NCBI GenBank assembly: GCA_946885605.1
Contig: CAMPGR010000012.1
Location: 1-48,057, forward strand
Length of the DNA: 48,057 nt
Reading direction: 5' to 3'
DNA from: an uncultured Pseudomonadota bacterium
Lineage (GTDB): Bacteria > Pseudomonadota > Gammaproteobacteria > Burkholderiales > SG8-41
A program made the position numbers and the translations under genes. This document shows, piece after piece, positions 38,228 through 45,443 of this stretch (position 1 is the first letter of the stretch; each line of letters starts with the position of its first letter). The notes under the pieces were generated by a model. That model had not been told where the DNA came from and searched no databases. It saw only the letters and a list, made by a program, of their open reading frames with translations.

Positions 38228-39310
38228 TCAGGTCTCGAGCGGCAGACGGACCGGTTTTCCGGTCGCAACGGCGCGCTCGATCGCGATGGTTGTTTCGAGA
38301 TTGATGCGCGCCTGCTCGGGCGTCGTGTGCGCGCTCGGGTTCCCGGTCGCGAGGTGATCCAGCCACGCGCGGGTCTCGTTTCCGAGCGGCCCCCAGAAGT
38401 TGCCGACGGCCCAATCGCCCGCAGTGTTGCTGCCGAGGAAAGCCATGTTGAGCGGGTGATCCGGCACGTAAGGGTGCGGGATGCCCTTCTCGGTATAGAG
38501 CACGTGATCCATGTGATCGTCGTCGATCATCATGGTGCCTTCGGTGCCGAGCAGCTCCACGCGATCGGACTGGCCCTGCGTGGGATAGCGCGCCGGCAGC
38601 GCGTAACTCACGCCGAGGTTGACGACCGCGCCGTCGGCGAACGTCACGATGGCCCACGTCACGTCGTGCGCGCCGTATCCCGCCTCCTTGAAGATGCCGG
38701 TCTGGCCACGCGCGACGACTTCCACCGGCGGATTGCCCTCGAGGAACCAGCACATGAGATCGACGTAGTAGGTGAGCACGTCCAGGACCGGAGTCGCGTG
38801 CGGATCGCGCTTCAGAATCGAGAAGGCCTGCGCGCGCGAGTTGTAGACCCGGGCGGTCGCGCCGACGATCTTGCCGAGCCGGCCGTGCACCATCTGCTCC
38901 TTTGCGCGCAGGAAGCATTCCTTGAAACGGCGGCTGTAGCCCACGCGCAGCGTACCGTTGGTCTTCCTGAGCGTCTCAAGTATGGCGTCGGCATCCGCAA
39001 GTGAAAGCGCGATCGGCTTTTCGACGAGCACGGGCTTGCCCAGCTCGAGCGCGCGGCGGACCGGCGCCGCGTGCTCGCCCTCCGGCGTGGAAACGAACAC
39101 GGCATTCACTTCGGGCCGTTCGATGATCTCGAAGTTGTCACCCGAGTGAAGCGCCGCGCCGGTCTGTTCCGCCAGCGCTTTGGCGCGGGCGGGATCGCGG
39201 TCGGATACGGCGATGAAACCCACTGCAGGATGCTTCGCCGAGAGCCGCGCGCGCAGCGTGCCGATGCGTCCGGCGCCGACGATCGCGACGCCCAGTTCTT
39301 TTCGAGTCAT
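38228..39310 (-). CDS. Gfo/Idh/MocA-family oxidoreductase, Tyr at the usual catalytic His position
   Basis: A 360-residue NAD(P)-dependent oxidoreductase. Rossmann start VAIVGAGRIGTLRA; K98 in LVEKPIAL is the conserved EKP lysine. In the second domain the usual D-x-x-x-H (as in LDLGIH) reads LDVLTYYVD, so D176 is kept but Y180 stands where His is expected. Family members oxidise or reduce sugars, inositols or cyclic polyols. It is the last gene of a - strand group with a 122-base gap holding a palindromic repeat before it. Substrate unknown; the His-to-Tyr change is from hand alignment. Confidence 0.9.
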   Translation of the reverse strand: MTRKELGVAIVGAGRIGTLRARLSAKHPAVGFIAVSDRDPARAKALAEQTGAALHSGDNFEIIERPEVNAVFVSTPEGEHAAPVRRALELGKPVLVEKPIALSLADADAILETLRKTNGTLRVGYSRRFKECFLRAKEQMVHGRLGKIVGATARVYNSRAQAFSILKRDPHATPVLDVLTYYVDLMCWFLEGNPPVEVVARGQTGIFKEAGYGAHDVTWAIVTFADGAVVNLGVSYALPARYPTQGQSDRVELLGTEGTMMIDDDHMDHVLYTEKGIPHPYVPDHPLNMAFLGSNTAGDWAVGNFWGPLGNETRAWLDHLATGNPSAHTTPEQARINLETTIAIERAVATGKPVRLPLET

Positions 39311-39364
39311 ATCGGTATCCTATTGATTCTCGTGCTAAGGGTTGACAACCCTCTGCACCACAAA

Positions 39365-39397
39365 TCGCCCCTCGCCCGCGACACGGGAGAGGGGCGA
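39365..39397. repeat. REP-like palindromic intergenic repeat
   Basis: TCGCCCCTC (39365-39373) and GAGGGGCGA (39389-39397) are perfect 9-base arms; inside, CCCG (39375-39378) and CGGG (39384-39387) pair again. The CCCTC-CCCG-CGGG-GAGGG pattern resembles the short palindromic repeats scattered in many proteobacterial intergenic regions. Only one copy is seen here. It could also work as a stem-loop in the mRNA of the - strand gene group. Confidence 0.5.
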
Positions 39398-39432
39398 GGG
39401 CAGAGCGGCGTCAGTCATTTCTACGGCGCTCG

Positions 39433-40410
39433 TTAGTAAACGCGATTCACCGGCGCTTCGCCGCGCAGCACGCGTTCGACATTCTGCCACGAGGCCTTGA
39501 ACAGATTGGCGAAAGACTGACGGTTCACACCGGCGATATGCGGCGTGAGCAGCAGCTTTGACGCCGCTTCTCCCTTGAGCTGCAACAGCGGGTTGTCGGC
39601 GGAAGGCGGCTCGGTGGAGTAGACATCGACCGCGGCGCCGCCGAGATGCCCCGAAGCAAGGTGCGCCGCGAGCGCGGCTTCGTCCACAATGCCGCCACGC
39701 GCTGCGTTCACGAGGATGGCACCCCGTTTCATCGCCGCTAGCTCGCGCTCGCCGATGAGTCCTTTGGTCGGCGGAAGCAGCGGAACATGCAAGGTGACGA
39801 CGTCGGATGTCGAGAGCAGCTCGTTGAGCGTCACGGATTGAGCGCCGATCGCCGCTGCCGCTCGCGGATCGCGCGGCGCGGGATCGAAATAAGCGATGCG
39901 CGCACCGAGTGCGTGAAACGCCTGTGCGACCGCGAGCCCGATCACGCCCAGGCCCACGACGCCGACGAGGAGACCTTCGATTCCGGCAAGGTTGTCGGCG
40001 AGCATGCGCTTGCGAAATTCGTCGTAGCGTCCCGCATGGATTTCAACGCTCGCCCAGGCAAAGCGCCGCAAGAGCGTCGACGCGCATGCGACGGCATACT
40101 CGGCAACCGCGTCGTTGCTGCCGCCCGGTACATTGCACACCGGAATGCCGAGCCGCTTGAGCGTCGGTTGATCGAGGCGATCCACACCGGCGCCGGTCAC
40201 CTGCACGAGCTTGACCGTGCTGCCTGCGAAAAGCGATGCGGGGAGCTTCGGCCCGACGGCGGGAATGACGAGCGCGTGCGCCGCTGTCATCAAAGCGGGC
40301 AGTTCCGCATCGTCGGGCGCGCGATAAGTGATGGTGAAGGTGGACGGGGGCAGGGCGCCTACGCGCTTGAAATCCGCCTCGGGCCGCAGGCAAACGACGT
40401 CGTAGCTCAT
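39433..40410 (-). CDS. D-2-hydroxyacid dehydrogenase family protein
   Basis: A 325-residue NAD-dependent dehydrogenase. VVGLGVIGLAVAQAF is the Rossmann motif; catalytic R238 in NAARGGIVDEA, E267 in YSTEPP and H291 in LTPHIAGV are all present. The N-terminal substrate domain shows VQVTGAGVDRLD and VPGGSNDAVAEYAV. The start at 40410 (MSYDVVCLRPEAD) lies 8 bases after the creatininase gene stop, so the two are co-transcribed. It probably acts on a sugar-acid- or oxo-acid-type intermediate of the same pathway as its neighbours; substrate unknown. Confidence 0.92.
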   Translation of the reverse strand: MSYDVVCLRPEADFKRVGALPPSTFTITYRAPDDAELPALMTAAHALVIPAVGPKLPASLFAGSTVKLVQVTGAGVDRLDQPTLKRLGIPVCNVPGGSNDAVAEYAVACASTLLRRFAWASVEIHAGRYDEFRKRMLADNLAGIEGLLVGVVGLGVIGLAVAQAFHALGARIAYFDPAPRDPRAAAAIGAQSVTLNELLSTSDVVTLHVPLLPPTKGLIGERELAAMKRGAILVNAARGGIVDEAALAAHLASGHLGGAAVDVYSTEPPSADNPLLQLKGEAASKLLLTPHIAGVNRQSFANLFKASWQNVERVLRGEAPVNRVY

Positions 40411-40418
40411 CGCGCGGA

Positions 40419-41228
40419 TCAGCCCGCCCTCTTGAGATGCTTGATCTCGGCCGTGCCTCCCTGCGCCTCGTCCAGCATGCTGAAGATGTCGGTCGCTTCC
40501 TTCGCGATCGCATCGGCGATGTCGTTCAGCATACGCAGCCCCTTGTCCACCGTCGCATGCTCCGGCGCGCCGTACCATCCTGTAGGCGCGATGGTGCGAA
40601 TGTCGCGCAAGACCGGCTGGTAACTGCGCGTGCGGCGCAGCTTGTCCCACTTGCGGCCGTGCGAGGGGTCGGACGAATAATCGATGCGGTCGAGATGCAC
40701 GAGGTCGGGCCGGTAGGCGAGCACCGCGAGCGCCTCGATCTCGCCGCCGTGGGTGAGACCGCCGCATTCGTGCCCATAGAGCTCGGCAGCGACGTAACAC
40801 GCCTGAACGGTGAGGACCATCATGCCGTGCTCGCGGTGCAGCGCTTCAGCGGCGATCGCGAGCGAGGGGATGTTGCCCTCGTGCCAGTTCAGGATGAGGA
40901 GATACTTCGCGCCGTGCTTGGCCGTGGAAACGCACGTTTCGATCACCACCCGCTGATACGTCTCGGGCGTCAGCGTGATCGTGCCCTCGAACGGCATGTG
41001 CATGGGGGTCACGCCAAGCGGGCCGCCGGGCAGCACCAGCCCGTCCATGCGCTCGGCGACCGTATGGCCGATGACGTTCGAGGCGTAGATATCGGTGCCG
41101 GTGGGCAGATGCGGCCCGTGCTGTTCGACGCTCCCCGCCGGCAGGATCACGAGCGGGTTGCGCTTGAACTGCGCGGCGATCTCGGGCTGCGTGAGATCGA
41201 TGAAGTAGCGTGTCGGGAGTTGCGACAT
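40419..41228 (-). CDS. Creatininase-family amidohydrolase
   Basis: A 269-residue metal-dependent hydrolase. Metal ligands are visible: E35 and H37 in AGSVEQHGPHLP, D46 in PTGTD, H116 in NWHEGN and E163 in GGLTHGGEIE. The family opens cyclic amides (creatinine) or related C-N bonds; the substrate here is unlikely to be read from sequence alone. GAGGAGG overlaps the stop of the upstream oxidoreductase gene, 9 bases away, indicating an operon. Length is normal for the family. Confidence 0.92.
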   Translation of the reverse strand: MSQLPTRYFIDLTQPEIAAQFKRNPLVILPAGSVEQHGPHLPTGTDIYASNVIGHTVAERMDGLVLPGGPLGVTPMHMPFEGTITLTPETYQRVVIETCVSTAKHGAKYLLILNWHEGNIPSLAIAAEALHREHGMMVLTVQACYVAAELYGHECGGLTHGGEIEALAVLAYRPDLVHLDRIDYSSDPSHGRKWDKLRRTRSYQPVLRDIRTIAPTGWYGAPEHATVDKGLRMLNDIADAIAKEATDIFSMLDEAQGGTAEIKHLKRAG

Positions 41229-41237
41229 CGGGCCTCC

Positions 41238-42323
41238 TCAGGCGGCGCGCGCCTGCGTCTCGATTTTGCTGCGGCTTTCCTCGATCACGTCGGCGAGCTT
41301 GACGCACTGGCCTTTGCGGTCGATCGACTTGAGCGCCGCGTAGACCACCGCGACGGCGACATTCCCGTTGCGCGCCGTCAACTCGTTCCGGGCGCCGCGC
41401 GCACAGCTCTCGGCGAACATCTCCAGCTCGGCGCGGAACATGTCGCCTTCGGGAAGCTTGATCTCCTCGCGCTTGCCATAGCAGTCCTTGCCACGCTGAA
41501 TGTACAGCGTGGAAGTCTTGTGCAGCTGATGCGGCGTGTCCCAGGTGCCGAAATCGACTTCGTAATGCATGAGTCCCTTCTGCCCGAAGACGCGGACACA
41601 AAAGATGCCGGGAGAGGTCCAGCACGAGCCGACGTAGCCGACCTTGCCGTCGGCGAACCGAATGAGCGTCATCGACTGGTCGTCCACTTCCGCGCCCACG
41701 GGAGACAGCTTGGAGGCCATGGAGCTCACCTCGGTAATCTCGCCGCCCAGCAGATGCAGGATGTCAAACTGATGGATGGCGAGCTGCGAGAGCGGGCCGC
41801 CGGGCGCGCGGTCTTTGTACCAACGCCAGGTCTTGGGCGTGAGCTCAAGCGCACGCTCATTGGAGAAATTGGCTTCGATGAAGGCAACGCGTCCCAATTC
41901 GCCCTGCTCGATCTTTTCCTTCATGATGCGGATGCCGGCGAGCAGCCGCGCGCTGTGGCCCACCGTGACGCTGATGCCGTAGCGCTTCTCCAGCGCCTCG
42001 ATCTTGAGCCCGTCTTCGAGCGTCTGCGCGATCGGCTTTTCCGTGTAGACGTGCTTGCGCGCCTTCGCCACTTCTTCTGCGAGCGGGAAATGCTGCTCGT
42101 TGGGGACGGTGAGGATCACGCCCTTGATCTCGGGATCGCTCAGCATCGTCCTGAGATCCGCAACCGCCGGCACGCCAAGTTCCTGCTGGAAAGCCTGGCG
42201 CTTCTCCTCCGTGCGGCTGTAGCCGGCCACGATCTTCAATTTGTCCGACTTCGCCGCAGCGCGGGCAAGAACCTTCGCCCACCGGCCGAGGCCGACGATA
42301 CCGACTTTCACGGGACTGCTCAT
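41238..42323 (-). CDS. Gfo/Idh/MocA-family oxidoreductase
   Basis: A 361-residue NAD(P)-dependent oxidoreductase. VGIVGLGRWAKVLARA is the cofactor-binding start, K96 is in YTEKPIAQ, and H184 in LSQLAIHQFD is the usual catalytic His, with Q180 in place of the usual Asp four residues before it. The start at 42323 (MSSPVKVG) is set by AGGAG seven bases upstream; the longer frame from 42353 has none. It is the first gene of the - strand group and is divergent from the GntR regulator, which most likely controls it. Confidence 0.92.
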   Translation of the reverse strand: MSSPVKVGIVGLGRWAKVLARAAAKSDKLKIVAGYSRTEEKRQAFQQELGVPAVADLRTMLSDPEIKGVILTVPNEQHFPLAEEVAKARKHVYTEKPIAQTLEDGLKIEALEKRYGISVTVGHSARLLAGIRIMKEKIEQGELGRVAFIEANFSNERALELTPKTWRWYKDRAPGGPLSQLAIHQFDILHLLGGEITEVSSMASKLSPVGAEVDDQSMTLIRFADGKVGYVGSCWTSPGIFCVRVFGQKGLMHYEVDFGTWDTPHQLHKTSTLYIQRGKDCYGKREEIKLPEGDMFRAELEMFAESCARGARNELTARNGNVAVAVVYAALKSIDRKGQCVKLADVIEESRSKIETQARAA

Positions 42324-42360
42324 GGGAATGCTCCTGGAAAGAGTGGTTGCCAAAGCGGGG

Positions 42361-42388
42361 TTGCGATAATATCGTATTACTGTATTAC
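42361..42388 (+). promoter_or_regulatory. AT-rich divergent promoter/operator of the GntR gene and oxidoreductase operon
   Basis: TTGCGA (42361-42366) and TATTAC (42383-42388), 16 bases apart, form a plausible + strand promoter. Within the spacer lies the perfect inverted repeat TAATA-TCG-TATTA (42367-42379), and GTATTAC occurs twice (42374-42380 and 42382-42388) with an 8-base step. The AT-rich island in GC-rich DNA, placed between divergent genes, fits an operator for the GntR protein. Confidence 0.55.
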
Positions 42389-42406
42389 ACTGCGGTCAAC
42401 CGCGTC

Positions 42407-43090
42407 ATGGATCCTGCACCCACTGTCGAAGTCCAGAGACTCGCCGCGCCGCTCCGCCAGCAGGTCGTGGATGCGCTGCGCCGGGCGATCATCGAAGGCC
42501 GGCTCGCGCCCGGCGCCCGGCTCGTCGAACGCGAGCTGACCGAGATGATGCAGGTGTCGCGCACGGTGATCAGGGAAGCGCTGCGCCAACTCGAATCCGA
42601 GGGGTTGATCGCGATCATTCCCAACAAGGGGCCGGTAGTACGCGCGCTCACGCAGGCCGAGGCGAAGGACCTGTATCAGATCCGTGCGGTGCTGGAAGGG
42701 CTTGCGGCGCGGCTCTTCACCGAGCATGCCAGCGATGGGCAATTGAAACGCCTCGCCGGGGCGCTGGAAGTCGTCGTGCAGGCGTATGCAAGCGGCGATG
42801 CGCAGCAGGTGCTGGAGACCAAGAACAGGTTCTATGAAGTGCTTTTCGAAGGCGCGGGCAGCGAAACGCTTTCTTCGATGTTGAACACGCTGCATGCACG
42901 TATCTGGCGCTGGCGCGCGCTCGGCCTCTCGCATCCGGGACGTTCCAAACAGCGGTCGAAGGAAAGCATCCGAAATCTTCGTGCAATGCTGGCGGCAATC
43001 CGCAAGCGCGATGCGGATGCAGCCGAGCGCATCACGCGCGAGGAAGCGAACCGCGCGGCCGCCGAGGTGATGCGGCTGCTTCAGACCTGA
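42407..43090 (+). CDS. GntR-family transcriptional regulator (FadR subfamily, FCD domain)
   Basis: A 227-residue regulator. The winged helix occupies residues ~10-78 (ALRRAIIEGRLAPGARLVE, SRTVIREALRQLESEGLI), followed by an all-helical FCD effector domain (~85-220; QIRAVLEGLAARLF, FYEVLFEGAGSETL). FCD regulators usually sense organic acids and repress the adjacent genes. ATG at 42407 has no SD and a predicted leader of only about a dozen bases; a TTG at 42347 is an alternative. Divergent from the oxidoreductase-creatininase-dehydrogenase group, it is probably its regulator. Confidence 0.92.
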   Translation: MDPAPTVEVQRLAAPLRQQVVDALRRAIIEGRLAPGARLVERELTEMMQVSRTVIREALRQLESEGLIAIIPNKGPVVRALTQAEAKDLYQIRAVLEGLAARLFTEHASDGQLKRLAGALEVVVQAYASGDAQQVLETKNRFYEVLFEGAGSETLSSMLNTLHARIWRWRALGLSHPGRSKQRSKESIRNLRAMLAAIRKRDADAAERITREEANRAAAEVMRLLQT

Positions 43091-43119
43091 GGCGGGCGAA
43101 CGGCGCTGCGCCGCCCGCC
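43091..43119. terminator. GC-rich hairpin between convergent GntR and Bug genes
   Basis: GGCGGGCG (43091-43098) pairs with CGCCCGCC (43112-43119), directly after the GntR stop and 11 bases before the convergent gene end. No T-run follows, so termination without a T tract, or a transcript-stabilising role, is possible. Confidence 0.4.
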
Positions 43120-43129
43120 CGCGCGGCGC

Positions 43130-44125
43130 TTAATCGGTCTTCAGGTTTGCGACGCGTATCGCTTCGCCGAAGCTCTTCCAGTCCTTCGCGATGAGCTGGG
43201 CGAACTCCGCCGGCGTGCTCGTGACCGGCTCGGCACCCACCTTCTTGAGGCTTTCGTTGGTCGCCGAGTCGTTCACCGCCTTGATGAGCGTTGCGCGGAG
43301 TTTCTCAACGATCGGCTTCGGCAGATTCTTCGGCCCCATCAAGCCTGCCCAGCCGTCGGACACATAGCCAGGCAGGCCCGCTTCCTGGATCGTTGGCAGG
43401 TCCGGCCACAACGCAGAACGTTTTGCACCGCCCATCGCGAGGATGCGTACGCGTCCGGCCTGGGCATGCGCCATCCATGCGGGGGCAGGCCCCAGTGTGA
43501 CCTGCGACTCTCCTGACAGGATGGCGGTCCCGAGCGGCCCCGCACCCTTGTACGGAACATGCAGCACCTCGATCTTCGCCATGTGGGTGAAGAGCACCCC
43601 CGCGAGGTGGCTCTGGAAGCCGGTGCCGGCGTTGCCCCAGTTGACCTTGCCCGGATTCGCTTTCGCGTATGCCATCAGCTCCTTCACACTCTTGTACGGT
43701 GTCTTGGGATTCACGACCAGGACGTTCTGGGTGACCGCGAATTGCGAGATCGGAGTGAAATCCTTGAATATGTCGTAGTTGGTGAGCTTCTTGTAGATCT
43801 GCGGGCCGATGACCTGGGAAGCGACCGCGGCGCAGAAGAGCGTGTAGCCATCGGGTTCCGCGTGCGCCACGATACCTCCCGCAATCGTGCCGCCCGCGCC
43901 GGTGCGGTTATCGACCACCAGTTGCTGGCCAAGCAGCTCCCCCAGTTTGATAGCGACGACGCGGCCCATCGTATCGATGGAAGAGCCGGGCGTCTGCCCG
44001 ATCACGAATCGAATCGGCCGGTTGGGGTAATTCTTTGTTGCGTCGGCGGCGACTGCCTCTGTGCTGAACAGCAAGCAGGCACCGGCGACGGAAAACAAGA
44101 GCCTTGCGAAAATGCGGCTTTGCAT
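43130..44125 (-). CDS. Bug-family (TctC) tripartite tricarboxylate transporter receptor
   Basis: A 331-residue periplasmic receptor with a signal peptide (residues 1-~26, ending near AVAA). Typical Bug motifs: YPNRPIRFVIGQTPGSSIDTMGR, split as YPNRPIR and PGSSIDT, VDNRTGAGGTIAGGIVA, PDGYTL, and VPYKGAGPLGTAILSG. The start at 44125 is fixed by AGGAGG in AAGGAGGAGG upstream; an apparent extension to 44335 has no signal. The TctA/TctB permease genes are absent from the window, as is usual for orphan Bug receptors in Burkholderiales. It is a tandem paralogue of the broken gene that follows. Ligand unknown, probably a carboxylic acid. Confidence 0.93.
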   Translation of the reverse strand: MQSRIFARLLFSVAGACLLFSTEAVAADATKNYPNRPIRFVIGQTPGSSIDTMGRVVAIKLGELLGQQLVVDNRTGAGGTIAGGIVAHAEPDGYTLFCAAVASQVIGPQIYKKLTNYDIFKDFTPISQFAVTQNVLVVNPKTPYKSVKELMAYAKANPGKVNWGNAGTGFQSHLAGVLFTHMAKIEVLHVPYKGAGPLGTAILSGESQVTLGPAPAWMAHAQAGRVRILAMGGAKRSALWPDLPTIQEAGLPGYVSDGWAGLMGPKNLPKPIVEKLRATLIKAVNDSATNESLKKVGAEPVTSTPAEFAQLIAKDWKSFGEAIRVANLKTD

Positions 44126-44297
44126 GACATTCCTCCTCCTTGGTTGGCACGCAGCAGCCGGTGACACGAAGCCCGCCCGCTGCATGTTGGGACCGGCATG
44201 GTCGCCTACAGCATAGCTGCGCGAGAATATCCGCACAACACGTGCGATACGCACGGCGACAGCGCGGCAGGTTCTTGCGATCGTGCCGCGTCTTTGC

Positions 44298-45289
44298 CTA
44301 TTCGATCTTAAGGTTCGCGACCCGAATCGCTTCACCGAAAATCTTCCAGTCTTTCGCGATGAGCTGGCCGAATTCGGCCGGTGAGCTGGTCACCGGTTCC
44401 GCACCGATCTTCTTGAGCGCCTCGTTCGTTGCCCGGTCGTTGACCGCCTTGAGGAGCGTGGCATGGAGCTTGTCCACGATGGGCTTCGGCAGGCCCGTGG
44501 GCCCCATGAGCCCCGCCCAGCCGTCGGACACGTAATCCGGCAGGCCGGACTCACTGATGGTGGGCAAGTCCGGCCACAGGGTCGAGCGTTTCGCGCCGCC
44601 CATCGCGAGCGCGCGCGCGCGTCCGGCCTGCACGTGCGTCATCCACGCCGGCGCCGGTCCGAGCGTTACCTGCGATTCGCCCGAAATCACGCCCGTCACC
44701 AACGGGCCCGCTCCTTTATAGGCCACGTGCAGGACGTTGATGCCCGCCATGTGCGTGAAGAGCACGCCCGCAAGATGGCTCTGGAAGCCGATGCCGGCGT
44801 TGCCCCAGTTGAGCTTGCCGGGATTCGCCTTGGCGTAGGCGATCAGCTCCTCACGTTACTGAACGGCGCCTTTTGATACGCGATGAGCACGTTCTGCGTG
44901 ACGGCGAATTGCCCGATCGGGGTGAACGCCTTGTGAGGATCGTACTTGGTGGAGGTCCTGTAGATCTGCGGGCCGATGACCTGTGAAGGGGTCGCCGCGC
45001 AGAGCAGCGTGTAGCCGTCCGGCTCGGCATTCGCAACGATGGAGCCGCCGATGACACCGCCTGCGCCGGTGCGGTTGTCCACCACGAGTTGCTGCCCCAG
45101 CAGCTCGCTCAGTTTCGTGGCCAGCACCCGGCTCATGGTGTCGGTCGACGACCCCGCCGTCTGCGGTATGACGAGGCGGATCGGCCTCGTCGGGTAATCC
45201 CTCCCGGATTGCGCCGCAGTTGCGGGCTCCAAATAGAAGAGCCAAAGAGCGGCTATGACAGAGGCAAGCGCTGTCCTGGCGTGACGCAT
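44298..45289 (-). pseudogene. Bug-family receptor gene broken by a single-base deletion
   Basis: The 5' part (45289 to ~44843) encodes a signal peptide and the N-terminal Bug domain (YPTRPIRLVIPQTAGSS, VDNRTGAGGVIGGSIVA) and stops at SNVRS. The 3' part continues in the next frame (LIAYAKANPGKLNWGNAG... to RVANLKIE). By comparison with the intact paralogue next door (SVKELMAYAKANPG), the break is a lost A in GTG-AAG-GAG, near 44851-44852. Repaired, the protein would be 330 residues. AAGGAGG upstream marks the start at 45289. Recent decay or a base-calling error are both possible, since everything else is intact. Confidence 0.88.
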
Positions 45290-45389
45290 GGCTATCCTCC
45301 TTAGGTGTCGGGAAGCGGCCGCCGGATGATGCGCCGCTGGATGCCCGTGGCGCGCGGGAAGAGCCCGCAAGCGTGAGAGAGAGGATAGC

Positions 45390-45430
45390 GCCGCCCGCTT
45401 CAGGGCACAACTCGCCCGAAGGCGGGCGGC
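45390..45430 (-). terminator. Long stem-loop downstream of the acyl-CoA dehydrogenase gene
   Basis: GCCGCCCGC (45390-45398) pairs with GCGGGCGGC (45422-45430), and an inner stem GGGC/GCCC (45403-45406 with 45414-45417) closes a 7-base loop, giving about 16 pairs with two bulges. It begins 14 bases after the dehydrogenase stop on the - strand. There is no T-run, so it may stop transcription inefficiently or protect the 3' end. Confidence 0.45.
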
Positions 45431-45443
45431 TGGCGCCGGCTCG

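Noticed and set aside
44126..44335. N-terminal extension of the first tandem Bug receptor to 44335
   Set aside because: The signal peptide begins at 44125 with an excellent RBS; the extra residues are basic and unrelated to the family, and would overlap the neighbouring receptor gene.
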